Under the pieces are notes generated by a model, which worked only from the letters and a program-made list of their open reading frames with translations, made no database searches and had not been told where the DNA came from. From positions 48,099,779 to 48,163,778 of the forward strand of contig CM070548.1 in assembly GCA_036346405.1 (NCBI GenBank): a DNA stretch of 64,000 nt. The letters run 5' to 3'. This stretch comes from Phyllostachys edulis (lineage: Eukaryota > Streptophyta > Magnoliopsida > Poales > Poaceae). The position numbers and the translations under genes are program-made. Positions 1 to 10,036 of the stretch are shown piece by piece (positions within the stretch are counted from its first letter, which is position 1; each line of letters begins with the position of its first letter).

Positions 1-399
1 CGCATCCGCGTTAAAAGGAAATCGTGGGGCCACGACCTTCCGTCCAAGATCGTGTGGTGGGACATCCTCCGATCACTTAAAACGTAACGGTTCAAAAATA
101 ACATCCGAGGGCGAGGACCTCCCGTAGTCTTATCCAACGGTCAAAATGAACTCCCTGTTCTTCTCCTTCCTCACACGCATGCGTGCTCTCGGCAGAGAGA
201 AAAAAGCGTGCCTGTCAACTTGTGTACCTTACAACGACTCTTTGCTGACCCGCATTAAATGCTGGTCAGCCTTCCGCCTCTCAGGTCTGCACAGGCCTGT
301 CACCATGTCAACTCCACGTCTTGTCCAAGCCATGGACCGAGCCATGGGCTAAGCTCACCATGAGCTTAACCCTAGCTCATGAGCCCTACTTCTCCAAGT

Positions 400-406
400 T
401 ATAAAA
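400..406 (+). promoter_or_regulatory. TATA box of LTR A
   Basis: TATAAAA followed by a C-rich run, in the sense orientation of LTR A. The same motif sits at the equivalent place in LTR B (8108-8114, - strand), which supports it as the LTR promoter. The boundary of U3 and R would lie about 30 bp downstream. Confidence 0.55.
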
Positions 407-3400
407 CCCCCATTGGGTTCCTCCCTTAGCTTCTTTGGCACACTTTCAAGCTCTAGCTTGCACTGTGTCTTCTCGAGCTTTCTCTCTCGACCTTCCCCCA
501 ACCGCCATTGTTGAAGCTTGGAGCCCTCGGTGGCACAAAGTGCTCGGTGGCTCTCTCGCTCAACCTCTACTCCATTTTGCTCCTCTAACTTCTGGAAGTT
601 TAACCCTAACTTCACTTGGGGTTGACCTTTTCAGGTGAGGGCTAGTTGGAGCTTGGAGCTTGTCGGTCGTGGAGCACCCATTGTCTTCACCAGCGCTGGT
701 CCTCCTCGTCCCCAACATCCTCAGCACCTCCGTGACCTCCAGGTAACCCTCCTGGTAGTCCCGTAGATGCTGGCACCCGCGTGTATGTTGTTGCGGAGCT
801 TTTCTTGGGCACCCGCTTGAATGGCAGCTGCGGAGCTCCTTTTGCTTCTTGCCTTTTGACCGTGTGGTCACCTTGCTCTCTCGGCTCGTCGGCGCTCTAG
901 CCGCCGCCGCCGCTGAGAATGGAGTCCATTAGGTGCGCTGGCTATTGCGGTCCCAGCGGTGCCCTCGGTGTCTTGCATTGCGTGCGTCTAAATCGCCGGC
1001 GATAAGCCGTGGGGCGTCCTCAAATTTTGTCGGATGTCCCGACCGTACCATTGTCGGTTTAGGACATAGATTGGCTCGATAAATGCTCAATGATTGGAGC
1101 AATTACTGCTGTCTTTAATCTTTCGGACCTCCTCGTTGTCAGCGCAGCTTCGCCCGCAGCGTGCGTGAGGTGCGTGGTCGTGGGCCGTCCATCTCGCAGA
1201 TCAACGGTCACGACCTCCTCTCTGATCGCGCGCATGAGGTCCAGCAGCGCGAGCGCGCGAGATCTTGAGGTCATAGCCGTTGGATCCAAGATCAACGGCC
1301 ACGACCTCTATCTCGCGCGGACGCGTGCGCGTTTCCGCTGGGAGGTCTTGGGCCGTCTGATCCAGGATCAACGGCTCATGTCCTCCCAATTCGTTCTAGT
1401 CCTTAGGACCTCCCGTGAGGTCTTAATTGTGGCGAAAAAGGAATGAACTTGTAAAATGCATATCTTTTTCATTTTAAATCCAAATGAGATCATTCAAATT
1501 TTGTTAGCTTTGGTTTGATCTGGGCTCTAATCTAAAAATGGTTATGAGCCCAGTTCAGCTCCAGAACATGGTTTTGCAAATAGATTTTAAAACTAACTTT
1601 AAACGTTACACATAAAATAGTGTTTAACTTGTAAAATGCATAGGTAATGCTCTGTAAATTATTTTTGAGTGAATCCAACTTTGTTGGTTTCCTCTATTAA
1701 TGAACTTACTGTGAAAATTAGTTTTGAACATGTAGCTGTTGTCAAAAAGAGTACTTGTGCATTATAATTTTGTTCAAGTTCTTGTTTTTGAAAAATTATA
1801 GAAAATGCATAATAGCTCCAAATGAGATGAACTCAATTGTGTTATTCATCTCATAAGGTGCTGGTTTTACAGTAAAAATCTCAGTATCATCACCCTTCTA
1901 GAAAATGTTGCCTAATAATTAAATTAGTGAATAGTGGCAGTTTGGTATTTTTAGGGCTGAGCAGATTTGTTTTGCTCATAACTTTTGCATTGAGAATCCA
2001 AATCAATTGGTTCTTGTTGCTAAATTCCCTAAAAATCATCCTCTTGCTTCTGTAGAAAATTTAGAGTATTTGGAGTTTGGTTGCTGTGCTGTCTTTGTCG
2101 TTTTCGTCGTTCTTATCGATTCTTTTCATCTTTTCGATTAGGTGTTGACGAGTGTGTTGATCCCGTGAGCGATCCTTAGCAGCAATTTGACCAGCAACAA
2201 CAAGGCAAGCAGTTTGATCATATCCCCTCTATCGTCCCATTACTTTAAGGTTAATATATTGTTTTACTTGTATGTGTGCATGCTACTTGTGTTAAAACAT
2301 CGCTAGCAATCCTATAGTTGCATAATCTGTAGGAATTATCTATCCTCTACTACCATGAGCCTAGGTTATTTGCTGTGGTTTGGGCTCGTTGGATGAGCTC
2401 TTATCACTTAGTAGTTTTCGATTCCAATTGCTTAGACATGCTTAGTATCGGTAGTAATGGGCGATCATCGACTTAGTCGATGGTCTTGATCACACAAATC
2501 TAATTATTACTCCTTTATGTCCAGCACTTGTGCTTTGTTACTTTGTAAAGTCAAAATCTGAAAATAAAAGATTGAATTGGACTTGGGCATATTGGATGGA
2601 TGGTGTGGTTTTGGAATGTGGTAGTATGCCTAAGTCAACAAGGACCGAGTTACTTGCGCCCGTCTTGAGCATTATTAGTACTAACCACACGAGGGGATAT
2701 GGGACCTCTCTTGACTAAGTACTTTGGGAGGTGTTAATTATGAGCTAGTCGGTGGGTATGTTTAAATAAAATGTGTGTGTGTGGTGTTGGGAGGGAGCAT
2801 TAGCAGACCGGCTAGGAGTGTCTAATGTGTCCTTATCCCGTGGGTTCTTGCTCTTAATTAGCATCATCCATTGGAAATGTCTCGTAGGACTTAGCGTGCC
2901 GCACACCAAAGGAAGTGTGCTAAATAGCTTGGCGAAAAGGCGGTCGGCGTGTGGGTACATTGGTACACCCCGAGGTTAAAACTATTGAATAGCCTCGTCT
3001 AGGTTATGGACACGCTCGGATCGCCCGTGAGAAATAGACTACAACCTTTAATTAAAATTTGACATGGGTGGTATGAATGGGTAATTCATGCTATTGTCGT
3101 GGTGGCTATTGGGTTAGTCACTTCCAGGTTGTTCGTGTGTTGTTATTATGTTATTATCTCATTGTTACTTCAACAATTAAAAATGCTTTGTCAAATCGCT
3201 TTCAATCTATTACATTATTGCAAATGAAAACTTGCTTTATGCTAAAAATGAGTCCAAAGCCTCATCCACTTAAATAAAGCTTGCATGTAGTTGAACTATA
3301 GTTTTGTTATACTACCGTCGGTCTTGCAAGTACATTTTGTACTCATTTGCTTTGCTTAATAACTTTGTTGCAGAGGAGGTAGAGCCCAAAGGGCTTTACT

Positions 3401-3679
3401 TTTGTGAGATGTCTTGGTGGTGGGAAGCGACTAGCTTGGCGGTCGGTCGGTTGCCTTGTGGGTTAAGGCACCTTGGTTGGCTCTTGTTATGGCCATCTCT
3501 ATGGCATTTTGCTTCATTGTTATCTTAGTAGACTTGTTGTTATTTGGCCGGTCGGCCTCTCTTTTGTAATAACTATCCTTTATTTATATTAACTTCTGGT
3601 TTGTTGCTTGTTCTGTTCTATATATTTGAATGGAATTGATGCATTCTTTTGTAATGAGTTGTGTGTACTGCATTCTTGG

Positions 3680-3684
3680 GAAGT
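3680..3684. repeat. Target-site duplication GAAGT, left copy, of element B
   Basis: GAAGT lies directly before the TGTGAG end of B. The second copy is at 9559-9563, directly after the other end of B. Removing B and one copy rejoins LTR A without a gap. Confidence 0.9.
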
Positions 3685-3768
3685 TGTGAGACCCCGATTT
3701 ATTAGGCTCATAATACTTAGTCATCCAATTGACCCTAGTATTATCAACTAAATAAACCGTGCCTCGAG
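3685..3768 (-). mobile_element. 3' LTR remnant of element B
   Basis: These 84 bases match the last part of the full LTR at 4541-4625 almost base for base (ends GGGGTCTCACA in the - direction). The match begins at CTCGAGG, which also occurs in the gag start region next to it. The rest of the 3' LTR is absent. Confidence 0.85.
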
Positions 3769-3784
3769 TGCGTCCAGCCATCAT
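3762..3784 (-). pseudogene. Start of gag in element B, cut after about 7 codons
   Basis: About 740 bp after the primer binding site, the - strand shows two ATG codons followed by codons for AGRTR (MMAGRTR). After that the sequence is the 3' LTR end, so the frame runs into LTR sequence. Position and distance fit a gag start, but the match to a known gag start is inferred, not proven. The junction lies on CTCGAGG, shared by gag and LTR, which suggests deletion by short-homology joining. Confidence 0.5.
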
Positions 3785-4523
3785 GTTACAATGAAATTTG
3801 GTTAGCAACTAAACCCGAAAAACAAAGCCTTAAAGAAAGCAAAAGCTAACGACTAGGGGAATGGAATATCGCCCAAATCGAAAGCCAAAAATAGCGAGTA
3901 ATTAAACTTTAAAAAGCTTATAAAAGACTCTAGAAACAGCAAAGGATCACCAAAAGCAAGGCTCAACTTCTCCACACAACTAACCCGTATTGAATGAACG
4001 AGTAATTGATCGAGAAGGTAAAAATCAGATTGTAAGGTGAGATCTAATGCTACTAAAGTGCAATGCTAAATCAGCGAGACAAGTGTTAGATACTTAGCTA
4101 ACTAGTATTACATCTTACCCTTTTATTCCCACAAGTTTTAGTTGAATTAACCTCTCCTTTTCTACCTTAATCACTAGCTTGAGCTTGCTGCCCTAAAATG
4201 CTTGCTTGCTGTCCTAAATTTCCAGATTTGAATTCCATCTCCACATACTTCCATTCTTCACCAAAAGACAGCCAAGACTTCAAATTTAGAACTCTCATAA
4301 GTTTCCCCAAAACCCAATTTAATCGATAACAACTAATTTTGAGGGAAGAAGAGGAAAACATCTTTTAAAACTCAAACTAGAGCAAGATGAGATAGAAAGC
4401 TAAGATAGGTAAGGAGTAAAATCTGAGAATTGCTTAAGCTTTCATAAACTCTTTGATACTTCGAAAATAAGTTTTCCAAAATATCCTAAAGGCGACCAAG
4501 CTTGGGTTACTACGGTCAGGATA
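3785..4523 (-). other. Untranslated leader of element B
   Basis: Sequence between primer binding site and gag start, read on the - strand. It contains no convincing coding frame; a short frame at 4167-4361 resembles nothing I know. Length (about 740 bp) is normal for Ty3-type leaders. Confidence 0.6.
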
Positions 4524-4536
4524 GCTCTGATACCAA
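4524..4536 (-). other. Primer binding site of element B (initiator Met tRNA)
   Basis: On the - strand, TTGGTATCAGAGC follows the LTR end TCTCACA after four bases (AAAG). TGGTATCAGAGC is the standard complement of the 3' end of plant initiator methionine tRNA and primes minus-strand DNA synthesis. It fixes the LTR boundary at 4541 and the direction of the element. Confidence 0.92.
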
Positions 4537-6999
4537 CTTTTGTGAGACCCCAATTTATTAGGCTCATAATACTTAGTCATCCAATTGACCCTAGTATTAT
4601 CAACTAAATAAACCGTGCCTCGAGATATATGTACTTCCCAAGAATGCAGTACACACAACTCTTTACAAAAGATTGCATCAATTCCATTCAAACACATAGA
4701 ACAGAACAAGCAACCAACCAGAAGTTAATATACATAAAGGATAGTTATTACAAAAGAGAGGCCGACCGGCCAAATAACAACAAGTCTACTAAGATAACAA
4801 TGAAGCAAAAGTGCCATAGAGATGGCCCAAAATAAGAAACCAACAGTGTGCCTTCACCCACAAGGCAATCGACCAGGACCGCCAAGCTAGTTGCTTTCCC
4901 AACCACCGCCTGACTCACCAAAAGTAAAGCCCTTTGGGCTCTACCTCCTCTGCAACAAAGTTATTAAGCAAAGCAAATGAGTACAAAATGTACTCGCAAA
5001 GGCGACGTGTAGTATAACGGAACTATAGTTTAACTACATGCAAGCTTTATTTAAGTGGATGAGGCTTTGGACTTATTTTAGCATAAAGCAAGTTTTCATT
5101 TGCAATAACATAATAGATTGAAAGCAAATTTGCAATTCATTTTTCATTTGCAAGAAACAACGAGACAAGTAACAAATGATAGATGACAACAACAAACCCT
5201 AGAAGTGACTAACCCATTAGCCACCACAATAGCATGAACATCCATTCATACCAACCCATCAAGTTTTAATTTAAATGTTGTAGTCTAGTTCTTGCACGAC
5301 CTTACCAAGCATGTCCATAACCTAGGACGAGGCTATTGAATAAGTTTTAACCCTGCAGGGGTGTACCAATGTACCCACACGTGAGACCGCCTTTTCGCCA
5401 CATGATTTAGCACACTTCCTTTGGTATGCAAGCACGGCTAAGTCCTCTGAGACATTTCCAATGGATGATGCTAATTAAGAGCAGAACCCATGGGGATAAG
5501 GACACACTAGGCAGCCTAACCGGTCTGCTAATGCTCCCCTCCCACACCACACATACACATTCAAAACACACCCACCAACCAGCTCATAATTAACACCTCC
5601 CAAAGTACTTAGTCAAGAGAGGTCCCATATCCCCCTCGTGTGGTTAGCACGCAAGAGCGCTCTCAGTCCTTGGGGACTTAGGCACCATTCCGATCACACC
5701 CAAAATATCACACCAACATCCATTGTGCCCAAGTCAAAACAGTTTTGTTTTCATTTTGGGTTTTATTTGTTTACAAAGTAACAAAACACAAGAAGGACAA
5801 AATGGAATAAGAATTTTAGTGTGATCAAGGTTATCGACATAATGTTGACAACCGCCCATTTCTACTGATTATCTAAGCATTGCTAAGCATTATCAACGTA
5901 AACTACTAGCGATAAGAGTCCATCCAGCGAACTCTAAATCGCAGCAAGGTAATCCTAGGCTTAGTAGTAGAGAATGAACATTTACCTACAGAATATGCAT
6001 CTATAGGATTACTAGCGACATTTTAACACAAAGTAGCATGCATACATATAAGTGAAACAAAGTATTAAGCTTTAAAGTAATGGGACAATAAATGGATATG
6101 ATCAAACTGCTTGCCTTGCTGATTTTGCTCAATATATTACTGAGGATCACTCACGGTTTCAACACATTCGTCAACACCTAATCGAAAAGACGAAAACAAT
6201 CGATAAGAACGACGAAAACGACAAAGACAGCACAGCAAACGAACTCCAAATACTCTGAAATTTCTACAGAAGAAAGAGGATGATTTTTAGGGAATTTAGC
6301 AACAAGAACCAATTGATTTGGATTCTCAATGCAAAAGTTATGAGCAAAACAAATCTGCTCAGCCCTAAAAATACCAAACTGTCACTATTCACTAATTTAA
6401 TTATGAGGCTACAATTTCTAGAAAGGTGGTGATAATGAGATTTTTTACAGTAAAACCAGCACCTCATGAGATGAATAACACAAATGAGTTCATCTCATTT
6501 GGAGCTATATTGCACTTTCTATAATTCTTCAAAAACAAGAACTTGAACAAAATTATAATGCATAAGCAAAGTTTTCTGAAAATAGTGACATGCCTAAATC
6601 CTATTCTAACATTTAGAGCATTCTCAGAGGAAACCAACAAAGTTGGATTCACTCAAAACAATCTCTGAGCGTTAGTTATGCATTTTACAAGTTAATTGAA
6701 TTTTTAAAGAGACATTTAAAGGTAGTTTGGAATTCTATTTGTAAAACCATGTTCTGGAACTGAACTGGGCTCATAACCATTTTTAGACTGGAGCCCAGGT
6801 CAAGCCAGAGCTACCACAATTTGAATCACCCTATTTGGATTTAAATTGAATTAGTTATGCAATTTTAAAGTTCATACCTTTTTCTGTTTTTAAAATAACA
6901 GTTCACTGGAATTTCTAAAAACCATAAGGACATGGGAGAACATGAGCCACAGATCTCAGATCTAACGGCTCAGACCTCCCAGGAAAACAATGCACACAC

Positions 7000-9060
7000 G
7001 CGCTCGCGAGGTCCAGAGGTCATGGGCCGTGGATCTTGGATCCAACGGTCCATGTCCTCCCATCCTCACGCGCGCGAGCAGAGGGGAGGTCGTGGCCGCT
7101 GATCTTGCATCAAACGAACCACAACAAGGAGGAGGTCCCCAGCAGGCTGCGATCAACACAGAGAGGACATAAGCGGCACAGATCAGCGCGGGAGGTCCAG
7201 CCGCGGAGGTCTTGCGTCCGAACCTCACTTCGGGAGATGCAGGCGGCCACGATTGCGCAGGGGAGGTCTGGGCGTTCCGGATCTCCACGGAGGAGGTCAT
7301 GGGCGCCCCGAGCCAGCGACAACGTGCTTTGCTTGCAAGACGCGCGCCGGACAAAATGTCTGCGCGGGACACAAGGAGGTCGCGAGAGGTCTTAAATCGC
7401 GCGACGGGCGGGATTAAATGCGATTTAAGACACGCCAATGATAACGAGATTGAGCAAATGATTAGCGCATTTAGGGGAGGATCTTTGTCTTAACGGCACG
7501 CTATTTGGGCGTCCGTTCCGGCAAAAATCGCTCACCGCAAAGACGTGGCTAATGCCGGCGATCACGAACCTCGCGGCGGCAACCAATGATACCAATAATG
7601 TGCGCAATAGTGTTGCGCACTGCTGGGACCACCTCGGCGGCGGCGGCGACCTAGAACGCCGGCGAGCCGGAGAGAACAAAAGTGACCATCACGGCCAAAC
7701 GACATTTTGGAAAAGTAAAGCTCCGCAACATCATTCAAGCGTGTGCCCAGCATCTAAGGACTACCAGGAAAGTTACCTGCAGGTCCAGAGGTTCTGAGGA
7801 GGTCGTGGAAGGTGAGGACTGGAGCTGGGGAAGACAAGGTTTCTCCACGGCCAAAGCTCCAATTTCAAGATCCACCTTGGCCACCTCTGCGAAATGCCCA
7901 ACTAAACAAGTCAGGATCTTAGTTACAGAGGAAAATGGCATGAATTGAAGAAGGAAGTGAAGAGGAGAGCCACAGGAACAAGGCCACCGAGGAGCTCCAA
8001 GGTGCTCCAATGGCGGCCAGAGCTACGGTTGCTAAGAGCTCGCAAGCACAGAGGTGCAAGCAAGGCGGCAATGGTGTGTAAAAGAAGCCCAGGGCAACAG
8101 TGGGGGGTTTTATACTTAGGGCAAAACGAGGTTGTGAACCACGGCTTAAGCTCATGGTGAGCTTAGCCCATGGGGAGGTCCATGGAGTTGACAAGATGGA
8201 TGGGACAGACTAGGTGGTCAGAACAGGGCCTAGGGTGCGGCAGAGGCGACACGCATTTAATGCGAACTGCAAGAGCCGTTAGGACAAGACATGCTCGACT
8301 TTGGCCCTTGCCATGGTTTCGCACGCTACCAAGGTGGAAGAAGAACAGGGCCTCACATCCACCGATTGGATTAAGTGGATAGGGAGGTCTGGCCCTCGGA
8401 TTTTATGTTTGAACCGTTATGCTTAAGTGGTGGGGGAGGTCGGCCGCGATCTTGGATAAGGAGGTCACGGCCCTCCGATCTTCATAACGTGGATGCGCAA
8501 AGGATAAGTGGACAGGAGGTCCAAGGTGCCGTGAACTTGCTAAGCGCGAGGAGGTCATGGCCTTTGGATTTAAATCAAGGCGCACAATGACAGGGGAGGT
8601 CTTAGCTAGCAGCAACAAGCACAAGAGGTTATAGCCATCGGATCAAGATCTAATGGCGATGAGAGGGCAAGGAGGTCATGGCCGTGAGATTTATATCTAA
8701 CTGCTCACGACCTCACGTCTTGTGAGAGGTCGAGGTTGTTTGATAGCAAGGGAGGTCCTTGCGGTGTTGATCATGAAGGAGGTCTGGCGCACAAGTTGAC
8801 GAGGAGGTCCACAGGTCAAGAGGACCTCGGCGTGTGGAGGTCTGGGCGCAAGACATTGAAGGGAGGTCATGGGCATTGGATTGTGATCCAACCGGCTATG
8901 ACCTCAAGTGGGTGAGGAGGACCTCACGGTGATGGCTTATGAGGAGGTCGTGGCCATGGATTTTTGATCCAAGACTACGACCTCATCAAGGTGGAATTGG
9001 AGGTCAGTTGAGGTCTTGTTGGTGAGGAGGTCGAAGGGGTTGGGTTCAACCCGAAATGAC
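7000..9060 (-). repeat. GAGGTC-rich block in LTR B
   Basis: On the + strand the motif GAGGTC (often GGAGGTC followed by a/gTGGCC) occurs every 20-80 bases through this block, in imperfect units that also carry GGATT..GATC..A elements. The mirror block is at 1-1420, where it reads GACCTCC. It spans the promoter region of the LTR. Confidence 0.7.
8108..8114 (-). promoter_or_regulatory. TATA box of LTR B
   Basis: TATAAAA on the - strand followed by a C run, equivalent to 400-406 in LTR A. It would start transcription towards the primer binding site. Confidence 0.55.
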
Positions 9061-9558
9061 AGAGGCTCGGCGAGGAAGCGATGTAAGCTTTTAAATTTAG
9101 TTTTTAACAATTGAGACTTAGCGAATTAATTGAGATAGCAAATGAACTCCAAATTCCTGAAATTTTAACAGAGTGGTGACATCATGATTAACCTTACATA
9201 AAATTTTCAGAGGTTATTATGCTATGCATTTTCTCGGGAAATTCATGAAGGCTGTTCAAGAAATCGTTTTACCTCCACAATTATCAAACAAGTTTTGTAA
9301 CTCATGATATTTTTCGAGAGGGTCCCACAACATTTCTAGGACCAAGGAAAAATATTTCCAAGGGTTTGGCACAAGATTTGTGACAAATGGGAAATGAGTT
9401 TGACTTTTGGTCAACAAGAGCTTATGTTTTTGGATTACACAATCTCTTGGACAAGAATTACATGAGAGTTTTAGGGGTTTTCAAGATGTGAGAAAAAGTT
9501 TTAATTTCTACACATTTACATTTGAACAAACACCTGTTTAGGTATTTGGGATGTTACA

Positions 9559-9655
9559 GAAGTACACATATCTCGAGGCACGGTTTATTTAGTTGATAAT
9601 ACTAGGGTCAATTGGATGACTAAGTATTATGAGCCTAATAAACCGGGGTCTCACA
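9559..9655 (+). mobile_element. LTR A, right end, with second GAAGT copy
   Basis: Continues LTR A from 3684. It begins with the duplicated GAAGT (9559-9563), then runs through CTCGAGG to the LTR end GGGGTCTCACA at 9655, matching the reverse complement of 4541-4636. The next five bases (9656-9660, GAGGA) would be the target duplication of A; its partner is outside the window. No primer binding site follows, so this is a 3' LTR or a solo LTR. Confidence 0.85.
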
Positions 9656-10036
9656 GAGGAGGTCCTGGAAAACGGTTATCCCTACACGTGGAGAAATGAT
9701 ATTAGCCGTACTATCTGGTCGAACTAAACGACCTATTTGTGTATTATCCCTTTGCCTCACAACATCTGGTTGAACTCCAAGTGAGATTATTTGTCATCTA
9801 TGGACTGTTCAATTCTGTCTCGATCAAGTGTCGAATAACTTCATGTGGTCGACACTTCGACCACTAGTGGCATGACCATGCACTTTCTTTATCCGACCAC
9901 AGCGAGGGGCCCAGAGACATCTCTCCTTTTATGTTAGGAGGGGCAAATCCCATATCCGACCAGTCACATCCCTCTACACGTTTCATAGCACGCCCGAAAG
10001 CTACCTTTATAACTACCCAGTTACGAGTAGTATTTG
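9656..10036 (-). mobile_element. Copia 3' LTR, distal part (Angela/BARE-like)
   Basis: Distal part of the LTR that starts at 12936, displaced by the solo LTR 10037-12488. It matches the reverse complement of the copy at about 46016-46340 (shared stretches around the AACTGGGTAG start and the GACTGGTCGGATATGG segment). It ends at 9655/9656 where LTR A is inserted, so the true end of this LTR is not here. The last five bases, ATTTG, are the target duplication of the solo LTR. Confidence 0.75.

Larger units (their letters stand above)
1..3684 (+). mobile_element. LTR A, left part (Ty3-type, + orientation, runs off the window)
   Basis: Non-coding LTR sequence that is the reverse complement, segment by segment, of the LTR at 4541-9558; for example the 60-odd bases before 3684 match the reverse complement of 4637-4700 with only a few differences. 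It breaks off at 3684, where element B begins, and resumes at 9559, so both blocks belong to one LTR that was later split. Its start lies left of the window, so whether it is a solo LTR or the end of a full element is unknown. The family is inferred to be Ty3 (Tekay/Del-like) from LTR length and from the TGTAACATCC start seen in the opposite copy. No reading frame in this block looks like a protein. Confidence 0.85.
3685..9558 (-). mobile_element. Element B: internally deleted Ty3-type LTR element inserted in LTR A
   Basis: A 5.9 kb element on the - strand, flanked by GAAGT duplications, sitting inside an LTR of its own family in the opposite direction. In its own direction it has a complete 5' LTR (9558 to 4541), a primer binding site for initiator Met tRNA, about 740 bp of leader, the first codons of a probable gag gene, and then only the last 84 bases of the 3' LTR (3768 to 3685). 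All of pol and most of gag are missing. With LTR A it forms an inverted repeat with arms of about 3.7 kb and an unpaired centre of about 0.95 kb. Confidence 0.9.
4541..9558 (-). mobile_element. 5' LTR of element B (5018 bp)
   Basis: Complete LTR in - orientation, starting TGTAACATCC at 9558 and ending TCTCACA at 4541, so with the usual TG...CA ends. At 5 kb it is long even for grass Ty3 elements. It is related to the solo LTR 15748-20887, which has the same start and a similar end. The third of the LTR nearest its start (7000-9060) is packed with GGAGGTC motifs; the remainder is AT-rich. It has no coding capacity. Confidence 0.88.

Noticed and set aside
3584..3808. A 74-codon - frame starting MLTKFHCNMMAGRTRG
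   Set aside because: Only the MMAGRTR part may be gag; the rest is LTR end and older LTR sequence read through.
4541..9655. A DNA transposon with 95 bp terminal inverted repeats (TGTGAGACC...GGTCTCACA)
   Set aside because: The left copy is the end of LTR B and the right copy the end of LTR A. The primer binding site at 4524-4536 and the GAAGT duplications explain both without a DNA transposon.
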